Of a stretch of 64,000 nucleotides of DNA, positions 22,517 through 33,174 are shown in pieces. Numbering within the stretch: the first letter of the stretch is position 1; the number at the start of each line of letters is the position of its first letter. Source of the DNA: Smallanthus sonchifolius. Its lineage: Eukaryota; Streptophyta; Magnoliopsida; Asterales; Asteraceae. Under the pieces are notes generated by a model. The model saw nothing but the letters and a program-made list of their open reading frames with translations. It was not told the origin of the DNA and did not search any database. A program made the position numbers and the translations under genes. The stretch is taken from positions 16,045,501 to 16,109,500 of the forward strand of contig CM042023.1 of assembly GCA_023525975.1 (NCBI GenBank). The letters are read 5' to 3'.

Positions 22517-24018
22517 TTTTTAAAAAGTATAAGGCGTGTGCGAATTGTTGTATGAGTTGTGTGTTTTTAGTATATTTAGAATGTATATATATAAAGGTAA
22601 AAAAATAATATTTTTTTTAAGTGTGCAACGGTCAAATTTGACCAACCCAACGGCTACCTTGACTAGCCCAACGGCTATCTTGACCTAGCCAAACCCATGA
22701 GATTTCTCACGCGAAGGAGTCATGCCCCCCTCACGCCAACGAGGAGGCGGTGTTTCACGGGTATCACGCCCTCACGAGCACGTTCACGCGGAGTATACCG
22801 CACCCCGTAAACACAGATGATAAAGGAATCACAACATTGAAAGCTAAAAAAATTTGATTAAAGGAATCACGAGCCCGTTCACGCGGAGTATCACGCCCTG
22901 TTATGGGCCTTAGCCCAGACCCAGTTATCTTTCTATTTAATATTGTTTTCTTCTTTATTTGTAAGCCATCTTTTCTCTGTCATGTGCATTTGTTAACATA
23001 TGTAATTTTGATTCTAGTCGACCTTTTTTGCTGTTGTATATCGTTGACCAGCTTAATGCATCTTAAATAGGGTTAAAGAGTATAACACGCAACCACATGC
23101 TGTATAACAATTATATGATATAGTTGTGTTAATTAATGGGCCGGAGACATGGACTTTTGCTTTGAATAACCAATCGAGTTCTAAGTGGCAACTGGCGGGT
23201 GGGTGGGTCATCACTATCATTCTTCAATGTTTTTTTGGTTAAAAGTGTCTTCATCATGATCATGTGTTGCTTTGTGTCGATTGTCTGTCGATACAGTTTA
23301 AATGATTTACTTAATGATCTTTATTGTTATGTTCATTAGATTTTTTTTTCGAAAAGCTGTCATGTTCATTAGATAATGACTGAGTTTGGTGACACAAGTT
23401 TTGAAATTGAGTTGTGATTGACATGTGGGGTGGGGTGGAGGGAGCTAAATCTATCATTTTAACAGAATTTAGCTATTTCACTGTTGATGCGATCACTTTT
23501 TTAATATTGTAAATGTAGGCTCCTTTCCAAAGTTCATTTATTTGCAACGAATCAAAGCTCGTATCTTTATCTCGCGCTTAAAATTGAAGAGTTAGTTATA
23601 AAATCAAATCTGCTCAAGCTGATCAAAGTTGTAGTTTCACTCAAGCTAATGATACAAGTTGCAAACCACACTGAGTAGATAAACAAAGATTTACTCAAGC
23701 TAAAGTGTTCAAATGTGTTTGTTCTCAAGGTTTGAATATCAAGATCTTAATACCTAGGCGGTTATTTTGAACAAAATTCAGAACTAGCAAAGATACATTG
23801 ACTGAAAAGGTTAAACTAGTTCACTTAGAAATAAAATGACTAAAATGCCTCTATACTTAACAGAAAAAGTTAACAGGGTTAGTGTCATGAACTGAAATGG
23901 TTACAAAAATACAACCTTAGGGGCTGATATGTTAAAAGATACTTTTTTGGACTAAAAGGGTTAAACATGTCAAACCACAGCCAAAACCGAAATTTACTCT
24001 CACATAAATTTAAACTGT
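22517..24018. other. Intergenic, with Harbinger flank and repeat copy
   Basis: At 22630-22800 is 'caacggctaccttgactagcccaacggc', followed by GC-rich 'cacgccctcacgagc' sequence of the kind that flanks Harbinger transposase genes; it resembles 55480-55600 beside the second Harbinger relic. 23245-23500 is the paralogue of 12662-12930. 23930-23999 ends in '...gaaatttactc', which looks like one decayed end of the GAGTAAA MULE family without a partner. No gene is seen. Confidence 0.5.
23245..23500 (+). repeat. Repeat copy paralogous to 12662-12930 (empty LINE site)
   Basis: It matches 12662-12930 over about 250 bp, except for a T-rich insertion near 23340. Immediately left, 'gttaaaagtgtcttc' corresponds to the LINE-interrupted 'gttaaaagtaagtg' at 12402. 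Confidence 0.75.
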
Positions 24019-24039
24019 AATATCTTATTTCGGATTGCA

Positions 24040-25098
24040 GGTTTGAAGATAGTTGGGGTTCCATTTAAATTGCGTGAAGGAGACGTTTATGATCAAATTG
24101 GTGGTCTGTTTGGTAAAGTTATTTGGCCCTCCAATTTTTCTTAGTGTAATATTGATAACTCATCTGGTCAGTGCTTTGTGTTAACTGAGATTGGATGTAG
24201 AATTGAAGAGGAAATTAATCTGACTTGAAGAGATTCTTCGTATAAAGTCTGGGTTACTGAAGAATCTAACTCTTGGGTGCCGATCTTCTCTGGCATTCCC
24301 TCGTCTGACTCGTCTGACTCTGGTGGTTCCTCCTTGTCCGAATCGTCTTCGAGTTCAGACAACGAGTATCAGGCCTTAGAGGAAAGGGAGATCTTGCAGG
24401 ATGTAGAAGGAAGTCTTGGGGATGGTAATTCACCGGAAAATCCTTCTCTCGCACCGGATGAAGGGCAAGTCAATTTTCCTACCATTCTTGTGCTAGTGAA
24501 TGAGCAGTTATCCGGTGACGATCGACCTTCTGATAAGTTGCAGGGGGGAGACAATCTGTTTCGCATGGGGACTAATCTCGGCAGTTCCCGAGGTTCTTCT
24601 CCTTCCCAGTTCAAATTTGGCGGCTCTAAGGCTAGGGCTATTACCCGTAAGAAAATGGTGGGACCTGTCTCTTTAGGTGGGCCTGGCCCGCATAAGGTAA
24701 GCCCAATGGGGATTAAATCCAGAAAGCGGCCCAGGGTCATTTCTAGTCCTGATTCGGTGTTCCCTTCGGCAGCGGGTATCCCAAATCCCCTTTTGGATGA
24801 CTCTAATTTAGGGAATGTCTGCCCTGATCTTAATGCGAGCCCTAAGTTGCTTCAATCAGACCAGATGGTGTCGCCGAAGCCTAATCGATCCGAAGATCCG
24901 GGTACCACCGTCGATTCCCTGAATGTTTCTACTAGCGCTGCCGATTTTCAATCCAAGGAGTTTCAACATTTCGATATGGACCTAGAAGTCCAGGAGACAT
25001 TATCGACTGGAAGTTGCATTGGAATTGATCTTACGGGGCACGAAGGTCTTGTGCGTGCGGTAATTCAAGGTGAAGGAGGTCATGTCGTTATCCAATGA
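24040..25098 (+). pseudogene. LINE ORF1 (partial, RNA-binding protein)
   Basis: Opens with a fragment of the DUF4283-like region (GVPFKLREGD..., GGLFGKV), with stops TAG at 24142 and TGA at 24226, then an open stretch 24277-25098. That stretch encodes a serine/acidic segment (SSDSSDSGGSSLSESSSSSD) and a low-complexity tail, and ends TGA at 25096-25098. No zinc knuckle is visible in the remaining part. In L1 elements ORF1 coats the RNA template. The start is missing because the insertion is 5'-truncated. Confidence 0.8.
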
Positions 25099-28000
25099 AT
25101 TTCTTGTCCGCTAACATTAGGGGGGCTGGTAATTTGAGCAAGGCAAACTGGATTAAAGGCTTGAAAACTAGCCTGGGTGCTCATTTTATTTCAATACAAG
25201 AGACAAAGATTAGGGGGAAGTCAGAATTTAAGTTTCATCGGTTCTGGGGTAAGACAATTTTTGAGCTTGATTATGTTGAGGCTGTTGGTAGTTCGGGGGG
25301 GGGGGGGGGATCGTCTGCATCTGGGATCCTGGTGTGTTTACCAGGTCCTCTTCTTTTAAACACAGACATTTCCTTGTCATTAGTGGAACCTTGAAGCTGT
25401 CGGGGGTCCAATTAAATGTTGTTAACGTTTACGCTCCCAATGATGGTGTTGCTCGTCGGGAGGTGTGGGCAGAACTTCTCAAGGTTCGTCTCTCTTTTCC
25501 GGGACTTTGAATCATTATGGGTGATTTCAACGATGTTCGGTCCCCGGACGAACGTTTTAACTCTGAGTTTGTTGCCTCCTATGCGGATTACTTCAATGAT
25601 TTCATTGAGGCAGCAGATTTGCTGGAATACCATATGGGTGGCTTCAAATTCACGTATATATCAGATAAAGGTGACAAGTTGAGCAAACTAGATCGGATGC
25701 TAGTATGTCGATCTTTCATGAATCTTTGGCCCGTTGCTTCTTTGACTGCACTATCTAAAGAAATGTCTGACCATTGCCCTCTTTTCTTATCTACTGTTCC
25801 TGTTGATTTTGGGCACATCCCTTTTAGATTCTTTAACTCATGGCTTGGACTACCATGCTTCGAGGATTTTATTGCTGCCTCGTGTAATTCCTTTCGGTTC
25901 TCTGGGCCAGCTGACCTTGCTTTGGTTACTAAACTAAAATGGTTAAAAGGCCGGATCAAGGGTTGGTTGGCGGGGGAAAGAAAGAAGCGGGATGATGGGT
26001 ATCGTTCTCACAAAGACTCTATAGTTCTCCTTGAAAAATTGGCGGATACCAGATCCCTTTCTCAGCATGAGCTCGACTTTAGAGCGGAGTGTAAAAAATT
26101 TGTCCTTGAATGCGATCTCACGAGACAGCGGGATATTCAGCAAAAGTCTAGAGTTTGTTGGGCTTTGGAGGGTGACGAAAACTCCAGCTTTTTTCACGGT
26201 ATTATGAACGCCAACACGAGTAATAACCGTATTAATGGGATTTTGGTTGACGGTTCCTGGGAGACTAGCCCTTCGGTGTTAAAAGATAAAGCTTTTGAAT
26301 TTTTTGCTGACAAATTCAAAGAACCGGTTGAGGCGCGCCCCCGTTTGATCTGCCCTAATCTCTCTGTGTTGTCCGTTTCGGAGGCGGATTCGTTAATCAT
26401 GCCATTCTGCACTTTGGAAATTAGATCAGCGGTTTGGGATTGTGATGGGGATCGGGCCCCCGGTCCTGATGGGTTCAATTTTAAATTCCTAAAGCGTTGT
26501 TGGGGTTGGCTTGAATTGGATTTTGTTAAGCTGTTCGAGGAGTTTCATCATTCAGGTTCTTTAAACTCCGGTTGCACGGCTTCGTTTTTGGCTTTGGTTC
26601 CAAAGCTGAATGACCCGGTGGGATTCTCGGACTTTCGCCCGATAAGTCTCATCGGGATAGTGAACAAAGTGGTCTCTAAGGTGTTGGTGAGTAGACTCAA
26701 AAGGGTTATCCAAAATTTAGTCTCGGAGGAGCAATCGACTTTTTTGGCTGTGAGAAGTATTATGGATGGGCCTCTTATTCTTAATGAAGTTATTTCTTGG
26801 CTTCGTAGGTCGAATCGTAAAGGTTTCATTTTCAAAGTTGACATTGAGAAGGCTTTTGACTCTCTAAATTAGGAATTCTTGGACTCAGTTTTGACCTCTA
26901 TGAATTTTCCCTCCTTATGGAGAAAATGGGTTATGGCTCTATTGACTTCTAGCAGGGCCTCGGTTCTTGTGAATGGGTCCCCTACTCGTGAGTTTTCCTG
27001 CTATAGAGGTTTGAGGCAAGGTGATCCCTTGTCCCCCTTCCTTTTTATTTTAGCCATGGAAGCCTTCTCTGGTATCATTAAGCAGGCTAGTTCTATCGGT
27101 CTTTATCATGGTATTGTTTGTGGAAATAGCGGGCCTTCTTTATCGCATTTTTTGTATGCTGACGACGTGATCTTTTTGGGGGCTTGGGAGAGGTCGAATG
27201 CTATAAATCTTGTCCGTATCTTGAGGTGCTTTTACTTAGTTTCGGGTCTTCGCATCAATCTGGGTAAGAGCAGTCTATTTGGCACTTGTGTGGATGAGGG
27301 AGATCTAAAGGAGATGGCCTTGATTTTTCGGTGTCAAACTGGAAGTTTCCCGTTCAAACACTTAGGGTTGCAAGTTGGGGCAAATATGAATTTAATTAAG
27401 TCGTGGAAGCCGGTGGTGGAGAAATTCCAAAAAAGGTTGTCGGGTTGGAGAGCAAAGAATCTATCCTTTGGTGGAAGAGTGACTTTAATTAAATCGGTGT
27501 TAAACTCCTTGCCGATGTACTATTTTTCCCTCTATCGTGCTCCAGTTGCCATCATTGATCGCCTCGAGAAAATTCGTCGGTTGTTTTTTTGGGGGGTTCG
27601 GAGGTAAAATAAAAAATAAATTGGATTTCTTGGCAGAAGGTTACAGGTCCGATTTCATATGGTGGGTTAGGGCTGGGGTCTCTAAGGGATGCCAATTTAG
27701 TAATGCTAGCAAAATGGTGGTGGAGATTCAAGAATGAAAAAGGTTGTTTATGGCGGAATGTTATTTGGGCCTTACATCAAAGTTCTCGTTCTTGGAACTT
27801 CATTCCGGCAAAGGTTTCCACTGCTGGCCTTTGGAAACAAATTTACAAGATCTCAGTGGAATTTGCTGCTCGAGGTATCAATTTGAGTCTGTTTATCAAA
27901 GGTATTCTTGGGTGTGGGGATAAGATTAGTTTCTGGTCTGATTGCTGGATTGGCGAGGCTCCTCTTCGCAGTTGTTTCCCTAATTTATTCCCTCTTGAGA

Positions 28001-28749
28001 AAGACAAGCATTGTCGCGTCGCGGATCGTTTGATTGTCGGCCCGAATGGCGTTAACTTCTGTTGGTCTTAGTCGCGTCCTCCGGCCAGGAACACTGAATT
28101 GGCCGAATGGTATGGGTTGCTGGATGCCTTGAGCTCGGTGTCATTGTCATCGGTGACGGACCGATGGTCTTGGCTTCTCGATGTCTCGGGTGTTTTCACG
28201 GTTAAAAGCGTTCGTTCTAAGTTACAGGTTACGAGTGGGGGAGACTTAAATGGCGCTATTATATGGAATAACTGGGTGCCTAAAAAGGTAAACATTCTAG
28301 CTTGACGGGGTAACTTGGGTAGGCTCCCCACTAGACTGGAGTTGGCTAAACGGAATATTCCCCTTGTTTCGGTCGCTTGCAGCTGTTGTGGGGAGGCTAT
28401 CGAATCGATGGAGCATCTTTTCGTGTCATGTGCTCTTGCCCAATCTTTGTGGCATATCGTTTCGCAGTGGTGCAAAATTCCGTCTATTTATGCTTTTGAG
28501 ATTAAGGATCTTTTGGAGATGCATAAGTTTAGTCGGGTTTCTAAGAAGAAGGCCAAGATGATCCATGCTATTGTTCTTACCTCTCTTTGGTGTCTTTGGA
28601 AAGCAAGAAACACTCTCATTTTTGAAGGTAGGCAGCTGTCTTTAGCCAACTTGGTCGAGGAAGTTAAAATTCTGGGCTTCCTTTGGGTCCAGTGTCGCTC
28701 AAAATCGGCGGCTCTATCCTGGGAGGATTGGAGGGGTTTTAAGATTTAA
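25095..28749 (+). pseudogene. LINE ORF2 (endonuclease, reverse transcriptase, zf-RVT)
   Basis: Starts ATG at 25095, overlapping the ORF1 stop as ATGA. The endonuclease part has FLSANIRGAG, ISIQETK, NVYAPND and GDFNDVRSP, then KLDRMLV and SDHCPL. RT has FRPISLIGIVNKVVSKVL, the KVDIEKAFDS motif, GLRQGDPLSPFLF and the catalytic FLYADDVIFLG (about 27144-27180). The end has C..C...MEHLFVSC (zf-RVT) and W.LWKARN. Breaks are a frameshift in the G run 25297-25309, a stop at 25508, TAG at 26870, a frameshift in the T/G run about 27583-27596, TAG at 28069 and TGA at 28303. Three of the stops sit where Trp (TGG) is expected, i.e. G to A changes. Confidence 0.9.
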
Positions 28750-28911
28750 TTTTGCTTGCCTATGTGTTACGTTTTTTGATGGTTTTTCTCTATGTTTGTT
28801 TGTTCGTTTCTTCCCTTTTTGCTGTTTTGCTTTTGTTGGGCTAAGTGTTTTGCTTGCCTCTGGTTTATAAAATTTGGTTGGTCGTTCAAAAAAAAAATAT
28901 CTTATTTCGGA

Positions 28912-29313
28912 AGTGGTTGTTTAGAATCAAAGAGTTGTCAACTATAAACGCGAGTCGTCTAATAAAAAGCCATCTTCTCTGTTGACATCAGAGTGGCTCC
29001 ACTCTCCGTCAAGCCAAATAATTTAGAGTGAAACCGGATGATACACATAGTCAAACTACAACACCCTCGACCACTGTATTGACACTCCACTAAATTGTAA
29101 TAGTTTAGGATCAAATTTGTGGGGGTACAATGTGGGAGATATTTCTACTGGAATTAAGTCTCCTCTAATACTAGGATTTGCATCTCTAAGTGAGTTCTCG
29201 GAGATATTTTTGTTTTTATTTCCGCTATAAACAAACTTTTGTAATTTGTGTTATTCGATAAATAAGAATTTTAAATTATGAAATGTTCGCTTTTTTCAGT
29301 ATTCAATTCCTAT
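28912..29313. other. AT-rich spacer
   Basis: No gene is visible. It contains 'gtgggggtacaatgtgggagatatttc' (29119), which has the look of a degraded LTR edge but no partner. Confidence 0.4.
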
Positions 29314-29547
29314 TACCACCGAATCTTCTGGTTGATTGTTAGCCCCATGACTTTTAAAATGAGAGGTCATGGGTTCGAGTCTCGCTTGGGACAAAATGTT
29401 CCAGGTTGAGCCAGAGGGTTTTCCCAGTTGGGTTTCCTCCTGGATGGTGTGGGTCCGAGTCACCACGTTTCTGTTCTTCGGACGAAAAGGTGATCCGTTT
29501 GCTAGGGTGATCCCGGGTGTCCGGGCCTTTACTGTTAAAAAAAAGTT
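29314..29547 (+). mobile_element. tRNA-derived SINE (TSD ttcaattcctat)
   Basis: It is flanked by ttcaattcctat at 29302-29313 and 29548-29559 (15 bp if one mismatch is allowed). The B box is GGTTCGAGTC at about 29373-29382, with a weak A box upstream near 29335. The body has 'cccagttgggtttcctcctgg' and the element ends in an A run. It is about 230 bp and depends on LINE enzymes for movement. Confidence 0.8.
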
Positions 29548-29626
29548 TTCAATTCCTATGAACTCTTATGACTATTCATAAGTCAGTTCTATTTATCACT
29601 AATCCAAGTTCCATACTTATACTAAA

Positions 29627-30593
29627 GAGTAAACTACAGATATCGTCCTTTATGTTTATACCCTTTTCAGATATTGTCCTTTAGAAAAAAAAATTATCAG
29701 TAGTCATCCTTTATGTTTAAAACCCTTGCACCTCTTGTCCTTTCCCTTAGACGACGTTAATTTTTAACGTTAAAACCGGTCAAGTGGACCCCACGTGAGG
29801 GCAAAAGGGTCTTTTACCCTCTCTTTGATTTCCCCCTCCTTTAAGACCATCCGCTCGAGTGCACTGAGGCAGGGTCCCTACAAGGAGAATACGGACCTGA
29901 GTTGTTGACGGAAAATGGAGCAGGAAATTGGTCGGCAGATTGGTTTGTTCAATCCATAACAATGTCATTCACGATAGATTCGCTATCCTGAACTGAGAAT
30001 GGAGTACCGACTAACCCACCTCTATCATCTTTTTGGCTCACCTTCGCAACCTCCGTAGCACCTGAAATTGGAGGCTTGCAGGCACTAAATGAACCACCGT
30101 GGTTACTCTTAGCAACCATTTCACGCACAAAATCATTAACCCGGATGTCCGATAGCAGGGAACTATATCAGTTGTCGCCTCTAGGCTTCTTGAAAACCCT
30201 CGGACCATTCGATTTTGGAGTTTCGGCATTCAAACAGCCTTCCACCTTTGACGCATGCGGCGTACTTTGAGCCAAACGGAGGAATTGATCTCGCAAAAGG
30301 GATTAGGAGATGAACTAGGGCATGGATCAGGAGGAATTGGAGGGATTGGCGGCGGAGGGGGGGGCGAGGGACGGTCTTAAAGGAGGGGGAAATCAAAGGG
30401 AGGGGAAAAAGACCCTTTTGCCCTCACATGGGGTCCACGTAACTGGTTTTAACGTTAAAAATAACGTCGTCTGGGAGAAAGGACAAGAGGTGCAAGGTTT
30501 TAAACATAAAGGATGATTCCTGATAATTTTTTTGCTAAAGGAAAATATATGAAAAAGGGTATAAACATAAATGACGTTAACTGTAATTTACTC
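29627..30593 (-). mobile_element. Pack-MULE-like element B (9-bp TSD tatactaaa)
   Basis: GAGTAAACTACAG at 29627 and its near complement CTGTAATTTACTC ending at 30593 are flanked by perfect 9-bp duplications tatactaaa (29618-29626 and 30594-30602), diagnostic of Mutator-type insertion. The inverted repeats extend about 220 bp inwards (both contain the 'cctcttgtcctt' / 'ccctttgattt' stretches). There is no transposase. The middle holds a captured reading frame on the - strand. Confidence 0.85.
29949..30272 (-). pseudogene. Captured gene fragment inside element B
   Basis: On the - strand the frame is open for about 107 codons (QSTPHASKVEG..., LSDIRVNDFVREMVAKS..., ATEVAKVSQKDDRGG..., SESIVNDIVMD) except for one TGA at 30170-30168, where CGA (Arg) would fit. 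Composition is coding-like. It lacks a start codon of its own and lies between the inverted repeats, so it is best read as a captured exon piece. The parent gene is not recognised; a zinc-knuckle/LINE ORF1-like source is possible but not shown. Confidence 0.4.
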
Positions 30594-30602
30594 TATACTA
30601 AA

Positions 30603-31514
30603 AGGTAATGAATTAAGAGTTCACTATCTTAAAATGTAAGTTTATAAATTTATCGTTTGTAACACAATATTTTATAAAGCTTATTAAGTTTTTATACAGT
30701 TTACTCTGTGTTTTATATAAAATTTAGACAAAATTACAAAAAGAAAAAAATTGTCATAATCACAAATTGAAGGAGAGATGCACTAGACAAAGCCCACATC
30801 CTCAAAGCCCTAAAACAAGGGGGTAAAACTTACTTCCACTCTTATATCACATGACCATGTCTAATCCATCTCCCCACAACCCATCACATTTTCAAATTAA
30901 TTACCCATCTTTTCATAAAAAGTGTATATATTATTTATTTCGTATAGTTGTAAATTAGGGCTATTAGCGAGCCGAATAGAACCGGGTCAGGGTATGCTCG
31001 TGCTCGGCTAGGTTTGTAAACTAGCCGATTTCAAGCTAATGTTTTTTTTGGAGTAAGATTCAAGTCACGAGATATTTGAACATCCCTAGACTTAGTATCG
31101 CAAGCGGTTAACAATTAGTATTGGGTATCGGCTAAAACTAGGACATAAATTAAAATATATACGACTATTGCTTTTATAAAGTGATGAGTAAACTGGCCAA
31201 AAGCACCCACCACTCACAACAGTTGTGTATGTGTGTGTGCGTATACATATAATAAAATAAAAATTAAATAAATTAAGCTGAACCGAGTTGGCTCAGTTTA
31301 TAAACGAGCTGATTTCGAGCTAGTTTCGAATGAGTTTCCATCTGCGAGCTATTTGAACAACCTAAGTTGTATTACGAAGCAAATCTTGGTTGATATTTAT
31401 GGATGTATGTATGTATAAACTCTAATTTTAACAAGAAATATGTTTTATCAAATTCAATGAATCAAGTGTACCTACACAAACCTAAATACCAAATTAAGCA
31501 TATAATAAACGTGA
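30603..31514. other. Non-coding stretch with degraded transposon sequence
   Basis: No gene is seen. Between about 30957 and 31370 the words 'gcgagccgaa', 'ctcgtgctcggct', 'aaacgagctgatttcgagct' and 'gcgagctatttgaac' form a loose inverted pair of the kind found at the ends of small hAT-type elements, but clean ends and duplications were not found. Similar 'ctcgagctcaagctcgg' words occur in an intron near 53250. Confidence 0.4.
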
Positions 31515-31807
31515 GAGTAAATTACCATTTGATTTCTTGGTGATAATGTATTTTAGATTGGATTTTTAGGTGTTTCGGGTGAGGTTAGTAGTTTCGTGTG
31601 AACTTAGTAGTTTCATGTGAACTTAGTAAATTACCATCTTACCCCTGTCGAAACTAAACTTAACGGAAAGAATTTAACGAAGTTAAGCCCAGGGGCTCAT
31701 AGTGTTACAGATTGTATACCACAGGTACTCAAAGCGTTAAAAATTCGTGTTAAGGACGCATTGTGTTAAATCGTGTAAACCATATGGACGCAAACGGTAA
31801 TTTACTC
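31515..31807. mobile_element. Small MULE-type MITE C (9-bp TSD)
   Basis: GAGTAAATTACCATTTG at 31515 pairs with CAAACGGTAATTTACTC ending at 31807. Flanking 9-mers taaacgtga (31506-31514) and taaatgtga (31808-31816) match at 8 of 9 positions. It is 293 bp, with no coding content. It has the same end motif as elements A and B. Confidence 0.8.
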
Positions 31808-31816
31808 TAAATGTGA

Positions 31817-33166
31817 TTAACAATCACAAATTATTACTTACAATTCAAAGGGATACATGTTTACTTTTAGATCCAATAATATAATGATTTTTTAAGATTC
31901 AAAAAATAACTTAATTGTGGACAAATAATAAGAACTCCAAAATTTTATGTTTTCTAGCTATGACATACAAACCTAGAATGATATTAATTAAAATAAACTA
32001 TAACTTAATAGAAACCTAAACAATTGATAGCAATATGGTGATGATTTCCGTTCTATTTTGTATCGATTTATGAGTTGATTATCAATCAACTCCGATTTGC
32101 TTGGCAACGATGCTAATTTGTATGATTTTTGGTAATTTCTTTTCATTTGTTTGCTGAAATTAAATAGAACATAATAAACTCTCCATTTGTTTATCAGTTT
32201 GGAAGAAATTAATTGAGATTGTTCTGTTTGGTAGTGTTTAATTATACATGTCTATATTAATGTTTAGTTTTGAACTATGGATTCATAAGGTAACAACACA
32301 ATTGGATGTTAAGAATTGAGAATTGAGATTATGGAACACAATTGTAGGAAATAATACCAGTCAATGAACCTCAAAACACAAAATATTTGGTAAGCAAAAT
32401 GTTTTGAATTGGTTTTTGTTAGCTTGTGAAGAAAATATACAATTCTGGTTTGATAATGCAAAGAGCTATGCTTGAGAGAAATCTGATTGTACTTTTGAAT
32501 CCTTGAACCGATTTCTCATCTTCTGATTATGTCAATGCAGAATTATCAATCAACTCCGATTTGCTTGGCAGCAATGCTAATTTGTATGATTTTTGGTAAT
32601 TTTTCTTATTCTTTACAGCCCTAAGGTCGAGAATAACAAATAGTTTCGCTCTCTTTTCTATCAGAGCCTTGCATGGATTTTGAAATTAGTATTCAGGTAG
32701 GTTTTTGCTAAGGACAATTGTATCGTGATTTGTTTGTTTCATGGAAAAATTAAAATAAGAATTAAAATTGTTGTTTGAGAGAGATTAATGAATGTTTGGT
32801 TTTCTTTATTTATGTTGATGAATTCTTAATATTGTTTTTAACTATTTAAGGCTTCAAGGCTGAAGTTGCAGTTTATAGTTTTGTTTTAGCTGTTATTTCA
32901 TTTATTTACAACAGGACTGTTGGTGGGTCTAATGAAGCTCTAGGAAGGCTAACAGAGGCTGATATGAGGTTTCTTTTTGCCACCTAGCTTGCTTGGTTGT
33001 GTTATGTTGGTGGTAGTCAAATGCTAATATTTTAAGTTTAAATTCCAAAAAGTCTACTTATTTAGTATAATGATGTTGCTCTTAGGCGAGTTACAATTTT
33101 GTATGTAGTTTTGTTTGTATTTACGACCATAGTTAGAGCCACTTTGTTTGTTTGTGTTGGTGAATT
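31817..33166. other. AT-rich stretch with a 60-bp direct repeat
   Basis: 'attatcaatcaactccgatttgcttggc' and its continuation to 'tgatttttggtaatttt' occur at 32077-32139 and again at 32545-32605. Near 32915-32965 a short exon-like frame (RTVGGSNEALGRLTEADMR) sits between plausible splice-like sites, but I cannot assign it. Otherwise nothing is seen. Confidence 0.45.
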
Positions 33167-33174
33167 CTTATAGG

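Larger units (their letters stand above)
24035..28895 (+). mobile_element. L1-type LINE, 5'-truncated, 16-bp TSD
   Basis: It is flanked by perfect 16-bp repeats aatatcttatttcgga (24019-24034 and 28896-28911), the second following a short A tail. It carries the C-terminal part of ORF1, then ORF2 with endonuclease, reverse transcriptase and the plant zf-RVT region, then a 3' UTR of about 150 bp. ORF1 begins inside its DUF4283-like domain (VGVPFKLREGDVYDQIGG), so the 5' UTR and ORF1 start were lost on integration. Several stops and homopolymer frameshifts make it inactive. Confidence 0.95.

Noticed and set aside
23930..23999. Another GAGTAAA-type MULE
   Set aside because: Only one end-like motif (…gaaatttactc) is present, with no inverted partner or 9-bp duplication.
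29314..29400. Possible tRNA gene (B box GGTTCGAGTC)
   Set aside because: No cloverleaf could be drawn; it is the head of a SINE with flanking duplications and an A tail.
30957..31370. Complete hAT-type MITE
   Set aside because: Loose inverted words are visible but neither ends nor an 8-bp duplication could be fixed.
32915..32965. Exon-like frame RTVGGSNEALGRLTEADMR
   Set aside because: It could be an exon of an unknown gene, but it is short, has no partner exon, and does not fit the CKL kinase order.
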